Source of the DNA: Lautropia mirabilis
Lineage (GTDB): Bacteria > Pseudomonadota > Gammaproteobacteria > Burkholderiales > Burkholderiaceae_E
Reading direction: 5' to 3'
Length of the DNA: 64,000 bases
Assembly: GCF_900637555.1 (NCBI RefSeq)
Contig: NZ_LR134378.1
Location: 2,118,001-2,182,000 of the forward strand
The notes below the pieces were generated by a model. The model was not told the DNA's origin, made no database searches, and saw only the letters and a list, made by a program, of their open reading frames with translations. How positions within the stretch are numbered: the stretch's first letter is position 1; the number at the start of each line of letters is the position of its first letter. This document shows, one piece after another, positions 33,958 to 43,883 of this stretch. Position numbers and translations under genes: made by a program.

Positions 33958-34194
33958 ATGAGCAACAAAGGCCAACAATTACAAGATCCCTTCCTGAACC
34001 AGTTGCGCAAGGAGCATGTGCCGGTGTCCATCTATCTGGTCAACGGCATCAAGTTGCAGGGCCAGATCGAATCCTTCGACCAGTACGTGGTGTTGCTGCG
34101 CAATACCGTCACGCAGATGGTCTACAAGCACGCCATCTCCACTGTCGTGCCCAGCCGCGCCATCGAATTCCAGTCTGAAGGCGGTTCCCACTGA
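33958..34194 (+). CDS. hfq: RNA chaperone Hfq
   Basis: A 78-residue Sm-like protein that forms hexamers and pairs small RNAs with mRNAs. Sm1 is seen in [40 protein letters not shown] (spanning residues 7–46) and Sm2 in [11 protein letters not shown], where the conserved YKHA box sits. The C-terminal tail is short and ends [13 protein letters not shown]. The 230-base space after der probably contains its promoter, but no clear -35/-10 pair can be assigned. The next gene is hflX, as in most proteobacteria, and its coding frame overlaps or abuts the hfq stop. Confidence 0.98.
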   Translation: MSNKGQQLQDPFLNQLRKEHVPVSIYLVNGIKLQGQIESFDQYVVLLRNTVTQMVYKHAISTVVPSRAIEFQSEGGSH

Positions 34195-34262
34195 AGCACC
34201 AGTACGTCGCCCGCCAGCACGACCCGAACGCGCCCGACCCCAAGCGGGCCGCGCTGCTGGCC

Positions 34263-35444
34263 GTGGCCACCCAGGGAGAACGCCTGGAGGCTCACGATCT
34301 GGATGAACTGGACGCCCTGGCGCGTTCGGCCGGGTTGCAGCCGGTGCTGCGCGAGGTCCTGCGGCGCAATCGCCCCGATCCCGCGCTCTACTTGGGCTCG
34401 GGAGCGGCCGAGCGCATCGCCGACCAGCTGCGCACCGAGCGTGTCGGTCTGGTCCTCTTCGACCACGCCATCAGCGCCATCCAGCAGCGCAACCTCGAGC
34501 GCCTCTGGAAGGTGCAGGTCGCTGACCGCACCGAGCTGATCATCGAGATCTTCTCGCAGCGCGCCCGCAGCACCGAAGGCAAGCTGCAGGTGGAACTGGC
34601 ACGCATGCAGCACCAGGCCTCGCGCCTGGTGCGGATGTGGTCGCACCTGGAGCGTCAGCGCGGCGGCATCGGCGTGCGCGGCGGCCCCGGCGAGACCCAG
34701 CTTGAGCTGGACCGCCGGATGCTCGACGACAAGATCCGTCGGCTGCGCACGCGCCTGCAGAAGGTCGATCGCCAGCGGCGCACCCGCCGTCGCGCCCGTC
34801 AGCGCGGCGAGGCCCTGCGCGTCTCGCTTATCGGCTACACCAACGCCGGCAAGTCCACGCTGTTCAACCGGCTCACTAGGGCCGGGGCACTGGCGGCCGA
34901 TCAGCTCTTTGCCACGCTGGATCCGCTCACCCGCCGTCTGGGCTTGGGCAACGGTCTGGAGGTGGTGCTCTCCGACACGGTGGGCTTCATCCGCAACCTG
35001 CCGCACGGTCTGGTGGCGGCCTTCCGCGCCACGCTGGAGGAAACCGCCGAGGCCGACCTGCTGCTGCACGTCGTCGATGCCGGCTCGCCCGACCGCGAAC
35101 GCCAGATCGAGGCCGTCAACCAAGTCATCGCCGAGATCGGAGCAGGCGAGGTCGAGCAGCTGATGATCTACAACAAGATCGATCTGACCGGAAATGTGCC
35201 CGAGGTGCGGCTCGACCCCTATGGTAGGATCAGCGGCCTGGCGCTGAGCGCTGGCACGGGCGCCGGGGTCGATGCACTGCGCGACCTGTTGCGGGAACGT
35301 GCCCAGGCGCGGGCCCAGGCTGTCGACGAGACCGCCTGGTACGGCGATGAGGCCTTTACCGCCGAGGCTCCCGACCCCTCCGATGTATCCGATGAGGCTG
35401 ATCCGTCCGCGGATGAAGACGGGCCGGATCATCCGTCTTCCTGA
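34263..35444 (+). CDS. hflX: GTPase HflX
   Basis: At least 393 residues of a ribosome-binding GTPase that rescues stalled ribosomes. The HflX N-terminal domain contains the block RGGPGETQLELDRRML; the G domain has GYTNAGKST, the switch region SDTVGFIRNLPHGLVAAFRATLEE and NKID. The formal start, GTG 34263, cuts into the first beta strand: the frame is open upstream to 34179, with ALLA directly before the GTG aligning with the first strand of other HflX proteins. The only upstream start-like codon is CTG 34191, which overlaps the hfq stop (CTGA). A CTG start coupled to hfq is therefore likely and would add 24 residues. The C-terminus is acidic. Confidence 0.93.
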   Translation: MATQGERLEAHDLDELDALARSAGLQPVLREVLRRNRPDPALYLGSGAAERIADQLRTERVGLVLFDHAISAIQQRNLERLWKVQVADRTELIIEIFSQRARSTEGKLQVELARMQHQASRLVRMWSHLERQRGGIGVRGGPGETQLELDRRMLDDKIRRLRTRLQKVDRQRRTRRRARQRGEALRVSLIGYTNAGKSTLFNRLTRAGALAADQLFATLDPLTRRLGLGNGLEVVLSDTVGFIRNLPHGLVAAFRATLEETAEADLLLHVVDAGSPDRERQIEAVNQVIAEIGAGEVEQLMIYNKIDLTGNVPEVRLDPYGRISGLALSAGTGAGVDALRDLLRERAQARAQAVDETAWYGDEAFTAEAPDPSDVSDEADPSADEDGPDHPSS

Positions 35445-35485
35445 ACGCCGCCCTCCTGCTTCGGGCAACTGCCACCCTTTCAAGG

Positions 35486-35491
35486 TACAGT
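35486..35491 (+). promoter_or_regulatory. -10-like TACAGT six bases before hflK
   Basis: TACAGT ends six bases before ATG 35498; transcription from it would start at or near the start codon. The only purine stretch upstream is AAGG at an unusual distance. No -35 is evident. Confidence 0.3.
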
Positions 35492-35497
35492 CAAACC

Positions 35498-36946
35498 ATG
35501 TCTACCCCTGATGATTCGGGCTGGGGCCGAAGTGCCGGATCCGGCCAGGACCAGAACCCGCCTCCTGCTGCATCCCCGACCCCTTCCGGCCGGTCGCCCG
35601 AGGCCGGTGGCACCCGTGGCGCGGATGAGCAACCCCCGGCGCGTCCGCCTGCTGCGTCGCCTTCGCCGTGGCAGTCCGAGCGCCCGCAGCCGCAGCGTCC
35701 GTCCGATGGCCCGCCCGATCTCGACGAGTTCTGGCAGGACCTGAGCAGCAAGCTCAACGGCCTGTTGGGGGGCAAGCGTGGCGGCCAGGGCGGCCGCGGC
35801 GGCATGCCCGTTGGTGGTGGCCGCAATGCCGCCCCCTCCGGACGCAGCCTGCTTTCGGGTCTGGCCATCGTCGGCGTCGTGGCCGGCCTGGCCTGGCTGG
35901 GCAGCGGCTTCTATATCGTGCAGGAAGGCCAGGTGGCTGCCGTGCTGCGCTTTGGCCAGTTCCGCTACCTCACGCACGAGGCCGGCATCCAGTGGAACCT
36001 GCCGTACCCCATCGAGACGCACGAGATCGTCGACCGCTCGCGGCTGCGCCAGATCGAGGTGGGCTACCGCAACTCGGTGCGTACCAAGGTGCCCAAGGAG
36101 TCGCTCATCCTCACGGGTGACCAGAGCATCGTCGACCTGCAGTACGCCGTGCAGTACCGCATCGACAATCCGGGTGACTTCCTCTTCCAGAACAACCTGT
36201 CCTCCGGCTCCGAGGAGCTGATCCGCCAGGTGGCCGAATCGGCCATGCGCGAGGTGGTGGGCCAGCGCACCACCGACCAGGTGCTCTACGAGGACAAGGC
36301 GCAGGTGGCCGAGGATGCCCAGACGCTCACGCAAGCCATCCTGGATCGCTACAAGCTCGGCATCGGCATCGTCGACTTCACCATCCAGCAGGCCCAGCCG
36401 CCCGAGCAGGTGCAGGCCGCCTTCGAGGACGCCAACAAGGCCGATCAGGACCGCCAGCGCCTCATCAACGAAGGCCAGGCCTACGCCAACGACGTGATCC
36501 CGCGCGCCAAGGGTACCGCCGACCGGATGGTGCTGGAGGCCCAGGGCTACCGGGCACGGGTCATTGCCCAGGCCGAGGGTGATGCGCTGCGCTTCGACCA
36601 GATCTACACCCAGTACGCCAACGCGCCGCAGGTCACGCGCGAGCGGATGTATCTGGAGACCATGCAGCAGATCCTGTCCAACACCTCCAAGGTGTATCTG
36701 GATTCGCAGAAGAACGGCAGCCTGCTGTATCTGCCGCTCGATCGCATCCTGGATCGCAACCAGGGCAAGGGTGGCAAGCCGTCGCTGACGGGCGAGCGCG
36801 CCGAGCGCGCGGTCGAGCAGGCACCGGCCAGCGTGCAGACGCCCCAGCCGGCCAACGCGGGCGGCACCGGCATCGCGCAGGATGCCGACAGCCGTGGTGC
36901 TTCGCTCAACGCGCTGCGCAGCCGCGATCGGAGCTACGCCCGATGA
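35498..36946 (+). CDS. hflK: FtsH regulator subunit HflK
   Basis: A 482-residue membrane protein with SPFH/band-7 domain that, with HflC, surrounds and modulates the FtsH protease. The first 115 residues are Pro/Arg/Gly-rich and cytoplasmic; one helix follows (LLSGLAIVGVVAGLAWLGSG), then the band-7 core (YIVQEGQVAAVLRFGQF; LTGDQSIVDLQYAVQYRI) and the coiled-coil part ending in QTPQPANAGG. The conserved NRVIPRARG-type motif reads NDVIPRAKGTADRMV. hflC follows 70 bases later. No Shine–Dalgarno sequence is evident at ATG 35498. Confidence 0.96.
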   Translation: MSTPDDSGWGRSAGSGQDQNPPPAASPTPSGRSPEAGGTRGADEQPPARPPAASPSPWQSERPQPQRPSDGPPDLDEFWQDLSSKLNGLLGGKRGGQGGRGGMPVGGGRNAAPSGRSLLSGLAIVGVVAGLAWLGSGFYIVQEGQVAAVLRFGQFRYLTHEAGIQWNLPYPIETHEIVDRSRLRQIEVGYRNSVRTKVPKESLILTGDQSIVDLQYAVQYRIDNPGDFLFQNNLSSGSEELIRQVAESAMREVVGQRTTDQVLYEDKAQVAEDAQTLTQAILDRYKLGIGIVDFTIQQAQPPEQVQAAFEDANKADQDRQRLINEGQAYANDVIPRAKGTADRMVLEAQGYRARVIAQAEGDALRFDQIYTQYANAPQVTRERMYLETMQQILSNTSKVYLDSQKNGSLLYLPLDRILDRNQGKGGKPSLTGERAERAVEQAPASVQTPQPANAGGTGIAQDADSRGASLNALRSRDRSYAR

Positions 36947-37016
36947 GCCCGTTTCCCTCGCATCTGCCCCTTTCTGACAACGCCCATTTCGCCAACGCCA
37001 TCGACGGGAGCCTCCG

Positions 37017-37967
37017 ATGAATCGTGTGCTCGCGCTGATCATCACGCTGGGCGTGCTGATCGTCCTCGCCTTTTCCTGCCTGTTCGTCGTTGACCAGCGC
37101 CAGTACGCCGTGGTGTTTGCCCTCGGCGAGATCAAGCGCGTCATCAACGAACCTGGCCTGTACATGAAGCTGCCGTCGCCGCTGCAGGACGTGCGCTACT
37201 TCGACAAGCGCACGCTCACCTATGACAGCGACGAGATCGACCGCTTCATCACCGCCGAGAAGATCAACATCCAGGTCGACTCCTTCGTGAAGTGGCGCAT
37301 TGCCGATCCGCGCCAGTTCTTCGTGTCGGTTGGCCACAGCCCGCTGGCCGCCGACGACCGCATCGGCCGGCAGCTGCGCTCGGCGCTCAACAACGAGATT
37401 GCCCGGCTCTCCGTGGCTGACGTGATCTCCTCGGCGCGCGAGACCCTGGTCAAGCAGGTCATGAAGGTGATGTCGGTCGAGCTGGAAAAGATCGGCGTCA
37501 CCATCGTCGACGTGCGCCTCAAGCGTGTGGACTTCGCGCCCGAGGTGGCCGAACGGGTCTATGAGCGGATGCGTTCCGAGCGTACCCGGGTGGCCAACGA
37601 GCGCCGCGCCAAGGGCGCCGCGGAAGGCGAGCGCATCCGCGCCGATGCCGACCGCCAGCGCGAGGTGCTGATCGCCAAGGCCTATCGTGACGCCCAGAAC
37701 GAGCGGGGTGCCGGGGATGCCGAGGCCAGCCGCCTCTACGCCAAGGCCTTCGGTCGCAACCCCGAGTTCGCCAGCTTCTATCGCAGTCTGGAAGCCTATC
37801 GCGCCTCGTTTGCCGACCGTGCCGACATGCTGGTTCTGGATCCGCAGTCCGACTTCTTCCGCTACTTCCAGGGGGCAGAGCCGGCGCCGGCCGCCTCGGG
37901 TCGTCAGCCCACGCCACCCTTCAAGGAAGCCCCCGCAGCCCCGGCTGCGGCGGGCAGCGCGCACTGA
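37017..37967 (+). CDS. hflC: FtsH regulator subunit HflC
   Basis: A 316-residue partner of HflK with an N-terminal signal-anchor helix (VLALIITLGVLIVLAFSCLFVV), a band-7/SPFH core (QYAVVFALGEIKRVINEPGLYMKLP) and a helical C-terminal half (RMRSERTRVANERRAKGAAEGERIRADADRQREV spans roughly residues 184–216). The pattern ERRAxGxAEGxxIRAxADR is diagnostic. The tail is Pro/Ala-rich. GGGAG lies before ATG 37017. HflKC forms a periplasmic cage that limits access of membrane substrates to FtsH. Confidence 0.96.
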   Translation: MNRVLALIITLGVLIVLAFSCLFVVDQRQYAVVFALGEIKRVINEPGLYMKLPSPLQDVRYFDKRTLTYDSDEIDRFITAEKINIQVDSFVKWRIADPRQFFVSVGHSPLAADDRIGRQLRSALNNEIARLSVADVISSARETLVKQVMKVMSVELEKIGVTIVDVRLKRVDFAPEVAERVYERMRSERTRVANERRAKGAAEGERIRADADRQREVLIAKAYRDAQNERGAGDAEASRLYAKAFGRNPEFASFYRSLEAYRASFADRADMLVLDPQSDFFRYFQGAEPAPAASGRQPTPPFKEAPAAPAAAGSAH

Positions 37968-38209
37968 GTCCGAAAGAAAATGCGCCGGACCGGTGTCCGG
38001 ACGAAAAATGCCGTTAAAATCAGACACAGGAACGTAAGTTCTCCGCCACGCCCGTCCTTCGGGACGGCGTGACGGAAAGTTCCTTCCCATCTGTCCTGCC
38101 TTCGTCGGCTAGGACGGCGCAACCCGCCAGGCCCCAGGGCAGGGCGGATGCGTCTCCTGCCACGAGGGCGGTGTTTTTTTGGATTCACGGTCCCGCATTC
38201 ACTGTCCCC

Positions 38210-38400
38210 ATGGATGATCCCGCCGTCTCGCCGTGGTTGCTCGCCCTGGGGCTCGTGCTGCTCCTGGAGGGGCTGATGCCCCTGTTGCTGCCGGGTGGCT
38301 GGCGCAACGCGGTGCAGCAGATGGCTGCCCTGCGTGATGGGCAGCTGCGTTTCGTGGGTCTCATGCTGGTACTTGCCGGCCTGCTTTTCGTTTCCCTGGC

Positions 38401-38404
<4 letters not shown>
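38210..38404 (+). CDS. DUF2065 family small membrane protein
   Basis: A 64-residue protein with two hydrophobic helices (WLLALGLVLLLEGLMPLLLP and FVGLMLVLAGLLFVSLA), the glutamate and PxxxP-like turn of the DUF2065 family (YjeT in E. coli) being visible in LLLEGLMPLLLPGGW. Function unknown. It holds its family position between hflC and hisZ. Its stop overlaps the hisZ start (ATGA). The ATG at 38210 fixes the start because upstream sequence has no family resemblance. Confidence 0.88.
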
Positions 38405-40895
<2,491 letters not shown>

Positions 40896-40898
40896 ATC

Positions 40899-41441
40899 AT
40901 GCAGCATCTGTACGTTGACTGGGCCGAATACCATCGCCTCATCGAGCGCCTGGCGCTCTCCATCCATCGCTCCGGCTGGCAGTTCGACTCGGTCATCGCG
41001 CTGGCGCGCGGCGGCCTTCGGGTGGGCGACCTGCTGTCGCGCATCTTCGACAAGCCGCTGGGTGTGCTCACCACCAGCTCCTATCGCCACACCGGCAATG
41101 TCGTGCAGCAGGGCGAGCTGAAGATTGGCTCCACCATCAGCGCGGCCGAGGACGTCACGCGCGGTCGTGTGCTGCTGGCCGACGATCTGGTCGATACCGG
41201 TGTCACGCTGGAGAAGCTGCTGCCGGTCATGCGCAGCCGCCATCCCGAGATCACCGAGCTGCGCACCGCAGTGCTCTGGAAGAAGGCCGTCTCGGTCTAC
41301 ACGCCCGACTACTGCGTCTGCAACCTTGATGACAGCCCCTGGATCCACCAGCCCTTCGAGCTGTACGAGGGCTGCGACATCGAGGCACTGGAGCACGGCT
41401 CGCCCACGCAGGCTGCCTACGCAGTGGCCGAGCGGCGCTAG
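40899..41441 (+). CDS. Purine-type phosphoribosyltransferase
   Basis: A 180-residue type I PRTase. The PRPP-binding loop is VLLADDLVDTGVTLE, preceded by FDSVIALARGGLRVGDLL at the pyrophosphate loop. It resembles the xanthine/guanine-type and hypoxanthine PRTases in length and in the C-terminal WIHQPFELYEG, where an aromatic residue would stack on the base. Its place right after purA suggests purine salvage, with xanthine, guanine or hypoxanthine as base; the exact specificity cannot be fixed from sequence alone. AGGAAGG stands before the ATG. Confidence 0.85.
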   Translation: MQHLYVDWAEYHRLIERLALSIHRSGWQFDSVIALARGGLRVGDLLSRIFDKPLGVLTTSSYRHTGNVVQQGELKIGSTISAAEDVTRGRVLLADDLVDTGVTLEKLLPVMRSRHPEITELRTAVLWKKAVSVYTPDYCVCNLDDSPWIHQPFELYEGCDIEALEHGSPTQAAYAVAERR

Positions 41442-41455
41442 ACGCGCGCGAAGGC

Positions 41456-41489
41456 ACGACCCGGGGGTATCTTCCAGTGCCCGGGTCGT
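41456..41489 (+). terminator. Hairpin after the phosphoribosyltransferase gene
   Basis: ACGACCCGGG (41456–41465) and CCCGGGTCGT (41480–41489) form a perfect 10-base stem with a 14-base loop, 14 bases after the stop. The following bases (TGGTTGGGG) are not a T run, so termination may need Rho or be partial. Confidence 0.5.
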
Positions 41490-41683
41490 TGGTTGGGGTG
41501 GGACGGGCGCCCGTCCCGGATCACGGGCTCCATGCCGTGTGAGCAGTCCCGGCCCCGCACGATCTCCAGGAACCGGCTGACAGTGGCTTGACCCGCTTCA
41601 CTCCCGGTCACCCCGCCTGAAGAGGCACGCTCAATGCAGGCGCTGCCACGCGGAAAATTTTTTCCGGACCCCGTAGAATAGCC
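41490..41683. other. Promoter region of the cobalamin operon
   Basis: About 190 bases with no gene between the hairpin after the phosphoribosyltransferase gene and the riboswitch. It contains the near-palindrome GGAAAATTTTTTCC (41652–41665) directly upstream of TAGAAT, and must hold the operon promoter. Confidence 0.5.
41674..41679 (+). promoter_or_regulatory. -10 element (TAGAAT) of the cobalamin operon
   Basis: TAGAAT ends seven bases before the first conserved bases of the riboswitch (GGTTGGTGCT), which is the right place for a transcription start at about 41686. The AT-rich palindrome GGAAAATTTTTTCC lies just upstream where a -35 would be; no TTGACA-like box is seen. Confidence 0.55.
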
Positions 41684-42070
41684 CGGTTGGTGCTCGCAGG
41701 GCGCTTCCTCGCCTTGCAGTTCAACGGGAAGCAGGAGGGCGTTCGCCGTCTGCATGCGTGCATGCAGCCACGGTGGATCGTGGCAAGCAGTCTTGTCCGC
41801 CTGACCTGCGCTGCCCCCGCAACGGTCGTGCGGTCGGGCAGGGAAGGCCCATGTCCCGCCACCCATGCAGGTCGGCCCGGACGTGTGGGCAGCTGCCCGG
41901 GCGTTGTCGGGCATGCCTGCGGCGCCTTTCCCTGTCCAGCCTGATGATCCATGCAGCCACTGGTTCCGGTCATGCGGCGTCGTGTCCTTCAATGGGCGCG
42001 TCCGTCTCATCCGGCCCGGGAAGGCGATCATCGGGCCCAGCCGTCAGCCCGGATACCGGCCAACACCCCG
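41684..42070 (+). ncRNA. Cobalamin (adenosylcobalamin) riboswitch, enlarged
   Basis: All core boxes of the class are present in order: GGTTGGTGCTCGC (from 41685), AACGGGAA (41723–41730), CTGCCCCCGCAACGGT (41811–41826), CCACTGG (41957–41963), GGGAAGGC (42020–42027) and the B12 box AGCCCGGATACCGGCC (42048–42063), followed by AACACC, which can pair with the 5' GGTTGGTG. It stands about 155 bases before the first cobalamin gene and should repress the operon when cobalamin is plentiful. Two arms are much longer than usual: 69 bases are inserted between the paired GCAGG (41731–41735) and CCTGC (41805–41809), containing the perfect hairpin CTGCATGC-GT-GCATGCAG, and roughly 100 extra bases separate AACGGT from CCACTGG. 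Confidence 0.9.
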
Positions 42071-42224
42071 GATGTCAGGCACTCCCAAGCGCCTGGCGTC
42101 TGGTCCGTGCCGCCTGCGGCATGGGCACTTCGTTGCATGCCATCGGGCGGGGATGCCCGTGGCCTGTGTTCTTTCCCGACACCTTGTCCGCCGTGCTTCC
42201 CCGCATGCGGATCGGATCCCACGG

Positions 42225-43883
42225 ATGTCACTGGCTGTTTCCCATTCCGGTTCTGCCGGCAGCAAGCTGCCCGCCCGCCTTGCGCCAGCGGTGCTGGTCA
42301 GCGCGCCGGCCTCCGGCCATGGCAAGACCACGGTAGTGGCGGCTCTGGCACGGCGCCTGTCCCGTGCCGGGCTGGATGTGCGTGTCTTCAAGACCGGGCC
42401 GGATTTCCTGGATCCCGCCTGGCATGAACTGGCCAGCGGCCACACCGTCCACAACCTGGACCTGTGGATGACCGGTGAGGACGACATTCGCAGGCGTCTG
42501 TACGACGCGGCGGGACAGGCGGACCTCATCCTCGTGGAAGGGGTGATGGGACTCTACGACGGTGAGCCCAGTGCTGCCGAGATGGCGCACCGCCTGGGGT
42601 TGCCGGTACTGGCCGTCATCGATGCCTCGTCCATGACCGGCACCTTCGGTGCCCTGGCCCATGGCCTGCGGACCTGGCTGCCCGGCCTGCGCTGGGCGGG
42701 TGCCCTGGCCAACCGCGTGGCCAGCCCCCGCCATGCCGAGCTGCTGGCCAGCGCCTGCCAGCGTCCCGGTGCTGACCAGCCGACGATGGACGCCCATTCA
42801 GGGAACGATTCGAAGCCGGCGAGCATCGCCCACCGACAGGCCGACTTGCAGCCGTCCGGCACGCCCGCGGAAGAGGGGCCCGACGGCACCGGGGAGGGCA
42901 CCCGTTCCGACTTCCTGGGCAGCGTGTTCCGCAACGCGGCCTTTGCCATGCCCGCGCGCCATCTGGGCCTGATTCCCGCCAACGAGTTGGCCGATGCACG
43001 ACAGAAGCTGGATGCCGCAGCCGATGCGCTGGAAGGCACCGTGCTGGGCAGCCTGGACCGGGAAACCCTACAGCGCTGGAACACGTGCTTTCTGCCGCCC
43101 GAAGGCCCTGGACACACCGCACCCGCCTCGCAGCCGCTGGCGGGTCGCACCATCGCCATTGCCCGCGATGCTGCCTTTGCCTTCATCTACCCGTCCAACC
43201 TGGAAGTTCTGCAGGCCCTGGGGGCCACACTGACCTTCTTCTCGCCGCTGGCTGACGATCCGTTGCCGGCCTGCGATGCCGTCTGGCTGCCCGGGGGCTA
43301 TCCGGAACTGCATGCCGAGCAGCTCTCGGCCTGCCGCCGCCTGCCCGAGACGCTGCGCGTGCATATCGAGGCTGACCGCCCCGTCTGGGCTGAGTGCGGC
43401 GGCATGCTGCCGCTCTTCGAGCAGATGCGCCACGACGAGCGCGACTGGCCGATGTGGGGCATCCTGCCGGGCAGCATCGAGTTCGGCAAGCGTGCGGCCG
43501 GCCTGGGCATGCAGCAGCTGGTCTGGCCCCCCGTGTCGGCAGACACAGACCTGAATGCGCCGGCGGCGGATCGCCACCATGACGCCCCGACCCCGGCCCC
43601 GAGCCCTGCGCCCGAGGCCTCGGCTTCAGACGAATCCTCCGATGCGACGACCGCCGATGAGACCCTCGGCCCGTTGCGGGGGCATACCTTTCATTATTCG
43701 CGCTGCATCACCCCGCTGCCGGAAGTCGCACACAGCAGCCGCCCCGTGTCATCCGGTGCCAACCCGCACACCGAGGCGGTCTATCGGTACCGACAGGTGC
43801 GGGCTAGCTATTTCCACGCCTGGTTCGCCAGTGCGCCCACCCGTGCCGCAGCCCTTTTCCTGCCGAAGAAATCGACATGTTGA
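42225..43883 (+). CDS. cobB: Cobyrinate a,c-diamide synthase (CobB/CbiA)
   Basis: A 552-residue glutamine-dependent amidotransferase that amidates the a and c side chains of (cob)yrinic acid. The N-terminal ATPase part has SAPASGHGKTTVVAALARRL and VFKTGPDFLDPAWHE, then ILVEGVMGLYDG; the C-terminal GATase domain has VWLPGGYPELHAEQL and the nucleophile in RPVWAECGGMLPL. Two inserts lengthen it beyond the usual 430–480 residues: one around residues 185–230 (Ser/Asp/Pro-rich) and one around residues 440–485 (APTPAPSPAPEASASDESSD). ATG 42225 is chosen by homology; the frame is open far upstream through the riboswitch. First gene of the cobalamin operon. Confidence 0.93.
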   Translation: MSLAVSHSGSAGSKLPARLAPAVLVSAPASGHGKTTVVAALARRLSRAGLDVRVFKTGPDFLDPAWHELASGHTVHNLDLWMTGEDDIRRRLYDAAGQADLILVEGVMGLYDGEPSAAEMAHRLGLPVLAVIDASSMTGTFGALAHGLRTWLPGLRWAGALANRVASPRHAELLASACQRPGADQPTMDAHSGNDSKPASIAHRQADLQPSGTPAEEGPDGTGEGTRSDFLGSVFRNAAFAMPARHLGLIPANELADARQKLDAAADALEGTVLGSLDRETLQRWNTCFLPPEGPGHTAPASQPLAGRTIAIARDAAFAFIYPSNLEVLQALGATLTFFSPLADDPLPACDAVWLPGGYPELHAEQLSACRRLPETLRVHIEADRPVWAECGGMLPLFEQMRHDERDWPMWGILPGSIEFGKRAAGLGMQQLVWPPVSADTDLNAPAADRHHDAPTPAPSPAPEASASDESSDATTADETLGPLRGHTFHYSRCITPLPEVAHSSRPVSSGANPHTEAVYRYRQVRASYFHAWFASAPTRAAALFLPKKSTC

